Source of the DNA: Membranipora membranacea | Lineage: Eukaryota; Bryozoa; Gymnolaemata; Cheilostomatida; Membraniporidae | NCBI GenBank assembly: GCA_914767715.1 | Contig: OU612075.1 | Coordinates: forward strand, 3,906,001-3,970,000 | Direction of reading: 5' to 3' | Length of the DNA stretch: 64,000 nucleotides | In this document: piece by piece, positions 1 to 23,300 of the stretch | Position numbering within the stretch: position 1 is the stretch's first letter | How the letters are laid out: each line of letters opens with the position of its first letter | Program-made: the position numbers and the translations under genes | Notes under the pieces: model-generated | Databases searched by the model: none | Told to the model about the DNA's origin: nothing | What the model saw: only the letters and a program-made list of their open reading frames with translations

Positions 1-934
1 GCGAGATTGAGTGTTAATACTGTTAGATGAGTAGGAAATAGTAAAGAGTAAAGTAGAGTCTGACTTCTAGTGGATTAAAAAATATCTTGTAATATTAAAA
101 TCAAATGTCTGAGGAAGGAGTCTTTACCCCAGGCAGTTCTGTATTTAAGGCTTCGATATCTGCCTCAGGGTTGTTTATTTTACAGGAATCACAAGATCAT
201 TTGTTTTCATTACAGTTAAATCCTCTTTAACGGAATCAAATAACTTTAATTTAATGTCTTGTCTGCCAAAAAAAAAGATGCTGTAAGCGTCCACACTGAC
301 ATCGAAACTACAATATTAACATGTGTATCTCTGATCGTTAGACTCTATTTAGTAGCAGTAACTAACATGTGCCACCCCGGATAAATGAAAATGGCTACGG
401 GTTATCACACCGAACTCCTTGTGATGGTTACTGTGTCTAAGTGAATTAATTCACTCTCTATCGATCAGAGATATACATGCAATAGTATATCACATGATGG
501 TAAGCGATATGATAGTCATGCCGATATTGTATTGATGACTGTAACCTTGAATATTTGTGGTAGACCACAGAGAGTGAGGGAGACAGCGGTACTTTAGATA
601 ACTTCACTATCAGAGCTAATAAGGGACAGAGGAAGGCTTTAATCGGCAGCCACAACAGCAATCTACCTAAGGTTTGTACTGTATACATTGATATTATATA
701 TTCTACCAAAGTTAGCTGAAGAACTCTCAACACAGTGACTAGGATGTAACATTGTTAGTAATCCACACTTAACTACTTGTTCAATGATTTGTTAATATAT
801 AGAGAGATGACAGGATTGAGAGCAGAGACAAAAGACAAAGTGAGACAGACCCAACCCGGCAGACACTGTGTCTTATATCAAAGTCTGCTGGTGCTGAACA
901 CAACACAGATATATATACCGCTCCCATCTGTCAG
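1..934. other. 5' flank, no gene recognised
   Basis: I see no convincing coding exon, RNA gene or repeat here. The missing 5' exon or exons of the SR/CCCH gene that follows could lie in this stretch, but no start codon followed by a phase-matched donor could be defended. Confidence 0.4.
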
Positions 935-3900
935 TCTAAATCCAGATCAAGGTAAGGCCACTGTATATCTCTTCTCAACTTACCATAAACTGAGCTCGTC
1001 TTTAGTATGAGTGCAGACTGACTTTAGCTGATCAAATAGCTGATCGAGATCCTGATACACTTTTATTTTATTGTATGCATAGTGATTATCACATCAGACA
1101 TAGATCAAGTTTAATACAATTGCCCGCATTCCAGTTGCTCCCTTCCACTAGTCACACTGCAGTAGCAACTCCGAATGCTGGCAAATGGACCAAACTAAAA
1201 CTATGTCATGAAAGCGAAATATTGTACAAAGAAACAAACCAGGCCTGCCAATAATTACAGATCATTATCTTCGGGCTCATTGTCGTCAGCTGGAAGGGGA
1301 AGGTCAAGGCACTCAAACTCAAGCAGAGCACATAAATCTCGACAAGGAAAGAGCAGTCCTCGTCATGGACCAAGTAGAGGAGACAAGGACGACAGTAGGA
1401 GTAGGAGTACAAGTAAATATCATAGGAGAGGCAGTAGCAGACGATCAAACAGAGACAGACAGGCAGGTCGAAGTGCCAGCTCATCATCACAAGATAGCAG
1501 AGAGGTAAGCTTCATCAAAACAACACACATATGTTAGGTCAGTCAGAGCTGTGTTAATGTGTGGGTCTGAGTCTCAACCTAAACACAACAACACCTCTAA
1601 GTGTGTGTGATAATTGGTATGCAAACTAGATCCATTGTCACTGATCCCCAACATTGCTCGGAATGTCTCGTTGCTGGATTATAGATTGCATGGTAGATGA
1701 TTTAATTTTGATCTGTGTTGCTAAAGTATATTATCCTACGATGTTAGAATCAAGCTATGCATCTCAAGCTTCTACAGGAGACTCTCTTGACAAAAAAGGG
1801 TATATAGATTACTTAACTGGACCAGTCTTACAATCCATCTACAATGCAAGTCATCATTGTATATTGTAATCTGATATTACCTGTACACTGATGCTACATA
1901 TTTTGGAGTTATCAACTCTCTGAACTAACAGGTCAATGAGAGCACAACTCCAATCTATAGTGTATTTTTAGGTGTACTATCAAGGGAAAGAGTAAGTTGA
2001 TTCCGTGATCTGGCATCATATTTGTTGCACATACTCTCATACCTCTTGTTCTGTGAGGGGCCGGATAATGCTTTTACTCACCCCTGTTTAATTCATCGCC
2101 AAACCTACCAACTTGGTACAAAAGTCAACCCAGTAAAAAAAAGTTACCTGATAGAACAACTTATCATATATCAATTTACTAAACATTTTTAACACTCCGA
2201 AAACAACTAAATATATATATATATATATATATATATAACATTGATAATCTGTTTTAGAATGTATTTACTGCCACAAATGGTGATTTTTCCAACATTGATA
2301 TTTTCAGGGCAGCCCACTTACTCAAGCAGTGCGCGGTAAATTCCCAGTACTTTGTAAGAATTACGAGTCTAAAGGTAGGTGTATGTTCGGATTGAGATGT
2401 AAATACGCACACGGAAAAGAAGAGTTCAAACGCCTGCTCGATATAGCTGGTCAAGAGGTAAGATGAACTTTCTCATGAAAAGTGTGATGTTATAAAACAC
2501 TATTTGACTATAGAGTAAGTAAGTTCAGAAGTTTGATTGAATCAAATCCCGCCTCACCTCACAAGTAGACTTATAACACCCACTTTCTGTGATGCTTCTC
2601 TTGGTCTAGCCAAGAAATTTTTTGGTTGAGAACTTATGAAGATTGTTATGCAGCTGCTCTTGTAATTTTAGCTTGAGCAAGCTGAGAAGCGTCATGATCG
2701 TAGAACTTCATCTCAGGCCAACGCAAAACAATCCAATGCGTCACCGAATACATATACTGATGATAAAACTGAACATAAGCTACTCAAAGGGAATAAGAAA
2801 AAGTCGCCTATCAAACATACATTAGCGAGCGGTGAGTTTTATGCAGCTGAGGTAGACTTATCAAGTTAGTTACTTTGCGATAATAGGGAATCGCTCCCCC
2901 TTGTATCCACGGTCACTGTCATTTAAAATGAATTGCTTATCTCCTGCAGGCTATGCGCCACATAGTATGATATGTAGTCTTATTATATGATCACTCTCCT
3001 TCTTTGAAATATTGCAGGGGTGTACTTCAGTGCGGTTTTCGCATTCTTCTATATGTATTACTGTGTACACAAGTAATGAGTTTTCTTGCTATTTACTTAT
3101 GGCTACGAAATTCTATTTCATGCAAGCTACAAATATGGCTCAGCTGATGTGTAAAACATGTTTTTCATACCATTCATAACCCTATATTTGAGATGAAATG
3201 CTAGGTAAACATAAACCTCTTTGACCTTATATATAAGATAGATAGCTGTTCAAATAATCATGAAAGAGCTGTCAAGACCTACTGTTAATTAAATATATAA
3301 ATTCAATGTTATAATTTCAGCCACCCCAAATGTAGCGCTTAAATTAGCTACTGATCAGCTTATGAAAGCTCAACAGGAGGAGATAACTAGAAAGGTCGGT
3401 TATTTATTTTGATTAAATAACAATGCTAATACAATAAATAACATAATAGTGAATTTACATTACGTATAACACTCAACTAATTTTCTATCACCACATGGTA
3501 AATCTTTCAATATTAAAATTTGATTGCGAGGATCGATCCGCCGAACACATCACTAGTCATGTCGCCCTTGTTGATTCTTTTGAAATCATTGGTATAATAA
3601 TATATGTAGCTTATACCCATAGAGTATATAATAACTCTATGCTTATACCTCACCCACTAATGGCACCTATTGTTACCATGACAATTTCCATATATTCAAT
3701 ATATATTATTATATATAGCTATTGTCGTTACAGCAAAGAAGTACATGAGATTAAACCCCTCATTTTTGGACACATTTCACATGTTCATCTCATTTCTTTT
3801 TGGATTCATATGACATCAATAAATTGAAATTTTTTCCAGTCAAGTGAAATAGGCTGTCAATTCATATGAGTAGATGTATGTTTGATTCTTGTAGAAAAAA

Positions 3901-4242
3901 GATGACTCTCAGACTAAGACTTCTAACAAGAGAAGCTCTCATGACTCTAAAAAGGCAACTAAAACTGCTGAAGAGAAGAAGGGAAGAAGCAGTGTGAGTG
4001 TGTCCCCTGTTACAATGAGTAGACTCCCTAGTCAGGCTAAAACATCCGCTGACAGTAAAGTGCCAGCTCATGAGGAGAAACTCAAAATAAAATTTAAACA
4101 GGGAAGTACTGTGAGGAGTAAACAAACTGAGAAAGATAAGGAGACAAAATCCAAAGAAGAAAAAGCTGCTCAAGAGAAAAAACTCAAACAGATGGAGGAT
4201 TTCTTATCTATGCTCAAAACAAAGAAAAGTACGAACAATTAA
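935..4242 (+). CDS. CCCH zinc-finger, SR-rich protein (5' end unresolved)
   Basis: Likely nuclear RNA-binding protein. Exons: 935-951 (17-nt microexon coding SKSRS plus two bases), 1261-1504, 2308-2457, 2672-2831, 3321-3394, 3895-4242 (stop). All junctions are GT-AG and the phases agree. Exon 1261-1504 is rich in Ser-Arg and Arg-Ser, like splicing-factor RS regions. Exon 2308-2457 carries one CCCH finger, CKNYESKGRCMFGLRCKYAH, which fits C-x8-C-x5-C-x3-H exactly. The rest is charged and low complexity, ending in a Lys/Glu-rich, probably coiled-coil tail (EKAAQEKKLKQMEDFLSML). The CCCH finger suggests binding of single-stranded RNA and the RS region a splicing or mRNA-processing role; both are inferences from the families. 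The start codon was not found: the microexon acceptor implies an earlier exon. No specific orthologue recognised. Confidence 0.78.
2210..2237. repeat. (AT)n microsatellite
   Basis: About 13 AT dinucleotides in the intron before the CCCH-finger exon. Confidence 0.9.
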
Positions 4243-4290
4243 CACGCTAGCACTCTCCACTTTGTTATAATTGTGGATTATTTCAGTTTC

Positions 4291-4296
4291 AATAAA
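4291..4296 (+). terminator. Polyadenylation signal of the CCCH gene
   Basis: Canonical AATAAA, about 50 bases after the stop codon at 4240-4242. Confidence 0.7.
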
Positions 4297-4538
4297 GTTC
4301 CAAACTTACCACATAGACTACTCCAGTTCCACGATATGATGTATATAAATATAAAGTCAAAAATTGATCTCATATCATATGTTGTATTGAATTATGAATC
4401 ATGGTGATTTTATTTTTTGAAGCAGGTTTTTGGAGCTAAAAGACAGCATGATTCATATACACCTTGGTTATAAATAGAGATGCTTTACCTGAGCATGTCT
4501 ATGTAATCTGGGGTGGTGACACAAATATAGAGAGTGTA

Positions 4539-4544
4539 TTTATT
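4539..4544 (-). terminator. Polyadenylation signal of the MYND gene
   Basis: AATAAA on the minus strand, 80 bases past the stop of the MYND-UBL-UBA gene. The two convergent genes end within about 400 bases of each other. Confidence 0.6.
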
Positions 4545-4623
4545 GAATACACTTGTGACAGCTAAAGTGGTCCCACATCTACTTGTCAGTCCCTCAGAAA
4601 TAGCAAAAAAAACATCAAAAACA

Positions 4624-5838
4624 TCATCTATTACCCAGTTCTATGATGGCATCCATAGGCGACCCACACTTTCTGAGAGCTAAGATGGCCTGATTTCGAT
4701 CAACTGGCATCTGTCCCATGATGCATTGTATATCTCTTTCATCTAATCCTTGACATGATTGGACGGCTCTCCCAATGACCATGATATTACTATTATTAGT
4801 AATATGTTGATTGATATTAGATTGATCTAAAGTTTTACCCCTCATAATAACTCTCATATCCATGACAGGTATTTGTGTACATTGAGATATGAGCTTTAGT
4901 ATAACAAGTCCATTCCAGTCTGTATGTATGTCTAGTGGTGTCTTATTACTGTTATGTTTGATGTTGACCCGACAGTTTGTTTTGTTTAAAGCTACTTCTG
5001 TACTCTCCTTCATTATTTTTCCTGCAGCACCGATGTATGATATAAAATATTGAGACTGACTCCCTCTTCTGCTATCGGGCTTACTGTTTTTAGCAGTCAG
5101 CTGTCTACATATCTCTCTATGTACAGGCCAGTGCATCTTCTGACAGCTCTGAGAACTGAGATATGAAAACAGAAGATGTGAGCATAAGATAAATATGTGT
5201 CAGTTTAGTATCTGACCTACACTTTTCCGCTCACGGACAAGCCACAATAGAACCTCAGACTATGGTTCCCTTATTAGAAATAGGGTGATGGTTAGCAGTG
5301 ACCAAATCATTGATTGTGTTTCGCTCTTTGTGTGGCTCTTTTGATACGTCATCGTTATATTATTCAAATGATAGATATGTACAATGAAGGATAGCTACTG
5401 GGTGATAGCAGCTCGACAAAACTAAGATTCAATCAGGTTGCGCCATTTCATCGAAAAAGAGATGGAAGAGGCTGTTTTTGAATGAAACGGATGGTGGAAT
5501 CAAATTGATTGCAAGAAATTTGTAAACAGGTGATATTCATTCTTAGAGTTTAAGTTCACCATTTCATGTTGTGTTGAGCGATTGTTGTGTAATCAATATC
5601 AATCAGAGCGTATCTCCGCGCTGAAGGGACATATTTGATCTTTGTATCATACAGTTGAAACTATCCACTCATGAAGAGTGAGAGGTGAACTCCAACAACA
5701 CAGTTATTATTACAACAGTTCAAACCAAATGCAGAGAATCCACAATGAATGAGTCACTCACCAGTAATATTCTGTGTGACATCGGCTGCAGCGTGTTAGT
5801 TTTATGAGTGCTGTTTCACAGACAGCACACACTGTCAT
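4624..5838 (-). CDS. MYND finger + ubiquitin-like + UBA domain protein
   Basis: Two exons, 5838-5762 and 5155-4624 (donor GTGAGT, acceptor CTCAG), giving 202 aa. The N-terminus is a complete MYND zinc finger that spans the splice junction: C4-AV-C, then CSRC, YYC, SQSC, and the closing H and C of WPVHREIC, with canonical spacing. Residues about 70-150 look like a ubiquitin fold (MDMRVIMRGKTLDQ resembles the strand-turn of ubiquitin-like domains). The C-terminus (DERDIQCIMGQMP ... ALRKCGSPMDAIIEL) reads as a three-helix UBA domain. UBL plus UBA is the layout of proteasome shuttle factors such as Rad23 and ubiquilin, while MYND fingers bind proline-rich partners. A role as ubiquitin-linked adaptor is therefore an inference. 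The start ATG is chosen because the first MYND cysteine follows within three residues. No orthologue recognised. Confidence 0.8.
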
Positions 5839-8612
5839 TCTCCTCTTCAAAAAAGATTCAAGGCAATGCATTACTTCCGGCTAATTAAAAGCCTGTTATT
5901 TAGTTTACCTAAATAAAAAATGACTCCTTTTTCCCAATGTTTTAGGACTGTGGGGTTGAGAACCATGCTGTTTAAAAATTAGTATTCTAATGGGTGATCT
6001 GGATCGCAACAGAACACATTTTATTTTGTTACCTTCTTTGTTCTCGCAGGTAAGGTACAGCCACAGACTTATAAATACTATATTTAATTAAGCATTACTG
6101 TGGTACAGCGTATAAGTAAACCGTAGAGCTGTCCTTTTTGGTCTGTGTGGGTAACTCCAAAGTAATGTGCAAAGTTGGGTTTTAACCTTAGACTTAATAA
6201 TAAACCTAGACAGGACACCATATACAGCTGAAGTCTATGGTTTTAACATAGACTTGCTGAATTACTATTTAAATCTGACCAATGATTCATTAAAACATGA
6301 TAGATCAGTTATCTTGTAGAGATGCTGAACCGTTCTATACAACGCTTGCGTGAGGCCTTTTATAAAAAATACCGCAACATGTGGATTGTGATTATTCGAT
6401 AGAAGCTGAAAAAGCTTTTCCCCTAGACTTATAAATTCACCAGAATAAATAATATGTAATATATATAAAAGAGGAAAAAGCAATCAACAGTTGGTCTGTG
6501 ATGCATTTTGCTCACCATGAGAACTTGATCTGCTCTGACAACAAATAAAATGTCCCGAGGCTATTGGGCTAACAACACATACAAGCCTAAGAAAAAAACC
6601 CATTGGCTTGCAATCTTGAAACTCAGGTAACAGGAATTTCACAACACAACACACACACAACTGAACACAACACGAGCAGATATCTGCAAAATTGAGTCTC
6701 GGATATCCGAGGTTATCTAATTTGCTACCTGCCTCTTGTGTCTACTCTTACCAATGCGTGCGGGAGCGGCTGAGAGAGTTATCCTCTGGTGTCACTTTGG
6801 TCGATGTTGATTGTTAGATAATACAGGGGTGGCTTCATTCCCCTGAATGTTACCATTATTAGAATTTGAACTTAACTCACTGTACTTGCATGGGCACCAA
6901 TCAAACTTGTGCATGCCTGTTGAGTAACCTTACTTCATCATATAATCCATTGATTGAAGGCGGATATATACATTAGTGCCCTGCGACAGCGGACTAGCCT
7001 TATCTCAAAGGCCCCATTTTTATTTTGAAAAGGGTATTTTAGAAAAGGCTACAGTTGACGCTTTAAATTAAGTTGAAGGTGGTGAAAAAAGAACAGATCC
7101 GCATGCTTTGGTAATCACTAATCGACATGTAACCCATCCGCTTCTGTTACAAACACACCGCACCTATAAACTTTGGGTTCGGGTGCATTACCAGGGCAAC
7201 TCGGGAAATCGTCAGTGTAAAAAATACCCATCCCGACGGGTTTGTGCAAGAGTTGAGTTGGCTGTCACAAACACATCCAGATCGGTATTTGGCAATCAGC
7301 GCCGATCGCTAACTAGGCATCCAGCTGCAAAATTTGTAACCGTGGTGATATGAGTCACATCCAAATTGGCTACAAGGTGAAATGGATGGCCAGTCAGCAC
7401 TGCACTGGAAGGGTATTTGTCACAAGCGGAATGACCTTTAACAGAGATGGTCATTACAGGACAAATTTTGAGCACAACAAAGATAAAGTAAGGAAACTTC
7501 TTGAATGAATTGGCTTATGTGACACCTACTACCCTACTGGTGTTAGATAGACTTGCTCGTTTGTGACTCAGACGCTAAACTAAAAGCGATACTCAACAAG
7601 CTCTCTTCTGTAACCATTCTCCCTGCTCTAAGCTAACCTCTGTGAATACAACATAACAAAGGGTAATTTTCACCATGGACCAGAAAAGACACCAGGGGAG
7701 CAAACCAGGCATCAGAAAAAATTCAACATCAAGACTGATGAAACCAGAGGGTAGTACTGCAACCCTCTGTTAAAGACTAGAGGACTGCCTACAAACAGTA
7801 GCACCTACCAGAGGTTAATTCGCAGGTCTACTCCAAAACCTTGGATTTTAGAGTAGACCTGTGGGATAATAGTTCTTAAAAATAAAAGGAGGAGATGCTG
7901 TATCCCCTGTGGCCAAGCACCCTAATAAACACTGTTATCCACATGAAGTACTCTTTGAGCTCCTGAGTGTTCAATGTCTTCAAATATACATGAAGGTAAA
8001 ACAGAAAACATTATTTAACCCAAGTAGTAGCAGGGGACTAGGAGTGTGATAAAAACTAATACCATTAGTTATTGTTTACAGTGGATACATTGAGATCTTA
8101 TGTTATAATTGTTGACTGGGATCTACAGATTTGACCTTTAAACGATTCATTGGTCTCAAAATTCAACAATTACTGAGGAACTCAAGCTAACTTTACTACT
8201 GCAATTTATTATATATCAACGCGTGTACATTAGTTGTCCCTCTTTGTAAATAATTTGCTGGGGAGCGGAGGGATATTTTGAGGACCCTGTTCATATTATG
8301 GTGAGAGGCATACTTATAGCCTGATAAAGATGTCTAAGACATTATAAAAATCTAAAGATCTTATCGAAATTTCAATTTTGTTCATAGTTAATACAGCAAT
8401 CGTTTCTCTTTGGATAAAATTTGCAAACACTTCATCTTCCTGAGGAGGCATGTCCAATAAAAAGGTGTGAAATGACCTTTTCCACCATATTGTCTAATGG
8501 TAAAGACAAGGAATTTTGCTCACCGATCAACTTCATAGATCTTATTTGTTAATATACTGATATACACAAAGCCTGGGTCAAGCAATTTAATCACTGAGGT
8601 GGGAGTCCAGCT
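5839..8612. other. Divergent intergenic region MYND gene / OGT
   Basis: No exon recognised. It should hold the promoters of both flanking divergent genes. A short perfect hairpin lies at about 7826-7862 (arms AGGTCTACTC / GAGTAGACCT). Open frames here, such as 7108-7353, have no recognisable domain. Confidence 0.4.
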
Positions 8613-20160
<11,548 letters not shown>

Positions 20161-20802
20161 AGTTCACTATCCTTCTCTTTTTCCGTTTATTCATCGCATT
20201 TTCTTCTCTTTTGTTTAATTTGACTTGACCTCTTGTCGTGGATTTAATTGAAAACTCATAGATTTTAATTTCTGTCACTCATAATTATCACTTGTTTCAT
20301 TATTTATATATGTATGAATATATACTATTATCTACTAATAATACATCGAATGTTGATTATCACAAATGTCTCTTTGCACATGCAGAGTGGGTTTATAGAT
20401 TCGCAGTGTGTGCATATTTCATATTGATTCATTATTGAAAGTTGCTACAGATGATATGATATTGATGATGAAAGTGATACTTGGTTAATTAAGGTTGAAG
20501 CACTAAGTTATATTATACGGATGAGAGAAACATCTGACCCTGAACAAGCTTATGGCTATCCATGTGTGGCCGCTGGACCACAAGCGGCTGGCCTGATTTT
20601 TGAAGGTTGTTACTGGATGTAATTGTATGCGACCACTGCTCCATAAATTCATATCACCGAGGTATATATTTATACCATATCATTGGGCTGGGATTCAGGC
20701 CAACAATAGGGGCCCTTTGTAATGGGTTTTAGTTGGATATTTCACCTGGGGTGTTATCTACACGTGTGCGAGTACTGTGTGATTCTGAACAGAACAAACC
20801 AC
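20161..20802. other. OGT 3' flank
   Basis: Presumed OGT 3' UTR and downstream DNA. No canonical AATAAA was seen close to the stop. No other gene recognised. Confidence 0.4.
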
Positions 20803-21032
20803 GGGCTTCAGTTCCATCAGGGAGAATGCCGAGCCTTCTCACACACCTGGGCTTCAGTTCCATCAGGGAGAATGCCTAGCCTTGTCACACACCTGGGCTT
20901 CGGTTCCATCAGGGAGAATCCCGAGCCTTGTCACACACCTGGGCTTCAGTTCCATCAGGGAGAATCCCGAGCCTTGTCACACACCTGGGCTTCGGTTCCA
21001 TCAGGGAGAATCCCGAGCCTTGTCACACAACT
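20803..21032. repeat. 46-bp minisatellite, 5 copies
   Basis: Five tandem 46-bp units beginning GGGCTTCAGTTCCATCAGGG. The open frame across it is a by-product of the repeat. Confidence 0.9.
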
Positions 21033-21189
21033 GGGCTTTTGTTTTGTAAAAAAGTAGCCGCATGACAAGGCTAGAGGATGCCACCCGGGTTTTGACTGGT
21101 TTTGGTTTAATAATGCAAGGTGTTGTTATCATGTCGGGTTTGACGAACCAGTAACAACCAACATGAGGAGATGACTCCAAATTGTTGGC

Positions 21190-22600
21190 AAATCTTTTAT
21201 TTATTTATTTATTGAGGTTTTCTAAAAGTTTACAACTTAAGCAAATTAAAAATAACTTGTTGACCTCACACACATTAACATAGATACAAAAAATGACTTG
21301 AATAAAAAGATATAAGTGGTAGGGTGTTACATACTTTATAGTGTGTAGGATAATGAAAGCATGGTATCATAAATTGCATGAATAAGATGAAAAAAGAAAA
21401 GAAGAAACAGAGAGTGGCAAACAAAAATACAAGTTAACAACATTAGGTAGGATTAAATGATAATGATTCATGAGGCTTGGTTGATTTAGTTACAAATGTA
21501 TGAAAAATATTTAAAAAGGCTGATTTGCCTAGGTTTGATCTAAATGAGGGTTTAATTATTGCACAGTTGCTACGAAGTGATCGTGTATGTCTGTTTGATT
21601 TGCTAACGAGATGAAGTATGTGCTTGGATGCACGGCCTTTATGGACCCTCGATTTGACAAAATTGTGAAAAAGAAAATTCCTTCTACTGTGGAGAGTATG
21701 TAAATTTAGGAGTAAGCGGCCAGATGTGACAGAAAATTTTTTGGGGGCTGAAGTTATGATTCTGATTGCTTTATTTTGTACTTTTTCTAATGTATCTGAA
21801 TTTTTGGCTAAACCATCAAGGTACAATGATGAGCAGTATTCTACTATAGGTCTGATCAGTGATTTGCAAGTCTTCAATGAGTTTTCTACTGTCATGTATT
21901 TTATTTAGTTTTGATAACAAGTAGACCATTTTGTTTGCTTTAGAGGCGGTGGCATTAGCCTGAGGGGTTAAACTAAGTTCTGAATCAAGAATAACTCCAA
22001 GAAGATTGAGCGAATGCTTGGATTCTATTTTCAAATTGTTTATTTGGATTTGGTAAAAATCTTCTACTTTCCTATTTGAGTAAATACAGTATTGGGTTTT
22101 GGATAAGTTGAGTTGAAGGAGATTGTTTGAATACCAATTCGATACTTCTCTCATCAATGACCCAGATTTACCCATTAAGGTAGGGATATCTGTTGCTGTG
22201 CAGTAAATAACGGTGTCATCAGCGTAAGCGAATGGAGTTTTGTGCTTGTTAAGGAGATCATTGATAGCAAGATTGAATAAGATTGGACCTAGAACACTTC
22301 CTTGGGGTACTCCACATGTAATCGGTAGTGCACTGGACTGATCATCATCAACTTTCATGATTTGGGTTCGATGTGAAAGATAGGATGTAAATAATTTTGT
22401 TGTTGACTCTGCAAAATTTAGTCGCTTTAGAGTGTGGATGAGTTGTCCATGATTTATAGTGTCAAATGCTTTACGTACGTCCAAAGAGAGTGCACCTATG
22501 AAATTCGGTTGAGGGTTGTCTAGCGTTGTTCTCCAATTTTGTAAAAGAGAAAGTAGTAACTGTTCACTGGAATGGTGCTGACAGGCTAGAGTAAAAAATT
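21190..22600 (-). pseudogene. 5'-truncated, frameshifted LINE reverse transcriptase fragment
   Basis: Minus-strand non-LTR retrotransposon remnant. Motifs in order: LSLDVRKAFDTINH, GVPQGSVLGPILFNL, the catalytic AYADDTVIY, LNLLGVILDS, then after a frameshift near 21830-21890 the CR1/Jockey-like C-terminal part LIRPIVEYCSSLY and VQNKAIRIITSAP. The 3' end is a (TAAA)n tail on the minus strand (about 21195-21213). The 5' side is lost near 22600, and no endonuclease domain is present. The clade assignment (CR1/Jockey-like) is tentative. Confidence 0.88.
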
Positions 22601-22679
22601 CTCATTGCCTCAATCAGGGAGGGTGGGCTCCCACCCTCCCTGCCTCAATCAATATACTAATTGTGATTATAGTTATTTG

Positions 22680-23300
22680 TGCATTCGAGTGAAAATAGTG
22701 TGTTTTTCGAGAAAGTTTCCACTTTCCATTGAGCTACAGAAATTTTGAAGACATATTAAGACTCGCCTGAAGGCCGTGAATCTTTAGGGCAAAGTTTCTG
22801 GAGGATAGGACAAAAATTAGCGACGTCATGACCCAAAAACGGTGTTTTTCGATATACTTTCCAATTGAGCTACAGAAATTTTCAGCAAAAATTTTATTTA
22901 GACTTGCCTGAGCGCTGCAGATCTTTTGGCGATGAATTCGGGAAGATCGGACAAAAATTGGCAGTGATGACCCAAAAATGGTGTTAAAACGCGCGAAAGT
23001 GTTTATCTCAGCGCGTTGAGTGTCCGAGTCGAGTGTGAAATTAGTGCGTTTTTTTTAAATACTTTCCACTTTCCCATTGAGCTACAGAAATTTTGAAGAC
23101 ATATTTAGACTTGCCTGAGCACTGCGGATCTTTTGGCGCAAAATATGGGGCGATCGGACAAAAATTGGCGAATTGATGATCGGTATGGCGGTAAATGGCG
23201 GTAACTTTTGTACCGTCGGACGGATACGAACAATTCAAACACCAAAAATAATGTTAAAATGCGCGTAAGTGAGTTGAGCATCCGAGTGAAATTAGTGTTT
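22680..23300. repeat. Satellite-like block, about 3 diverged tandem units
   Basis: The phrase CATTGAGCTACAGAAATTTT recurs, with variants, near 22730, 22862 and 23077. Each is followed by a GACTTGCCTGAGC... / GATCTTTTGGCG... stretch and an ATCGGACAAAAATTGGC stretch. Units are roughly 140-205 bp. Confidence 0.75.

Noticed and set aside
7108-7353. 81-aa ORF upstream of OGT
   Set aside because: No recognisable domain, no splice partners, and composition like its surroundings.
20722-21057. 111-aa ORF
   Set aside because: It is the 46-bp minisatellite translated; no domain.
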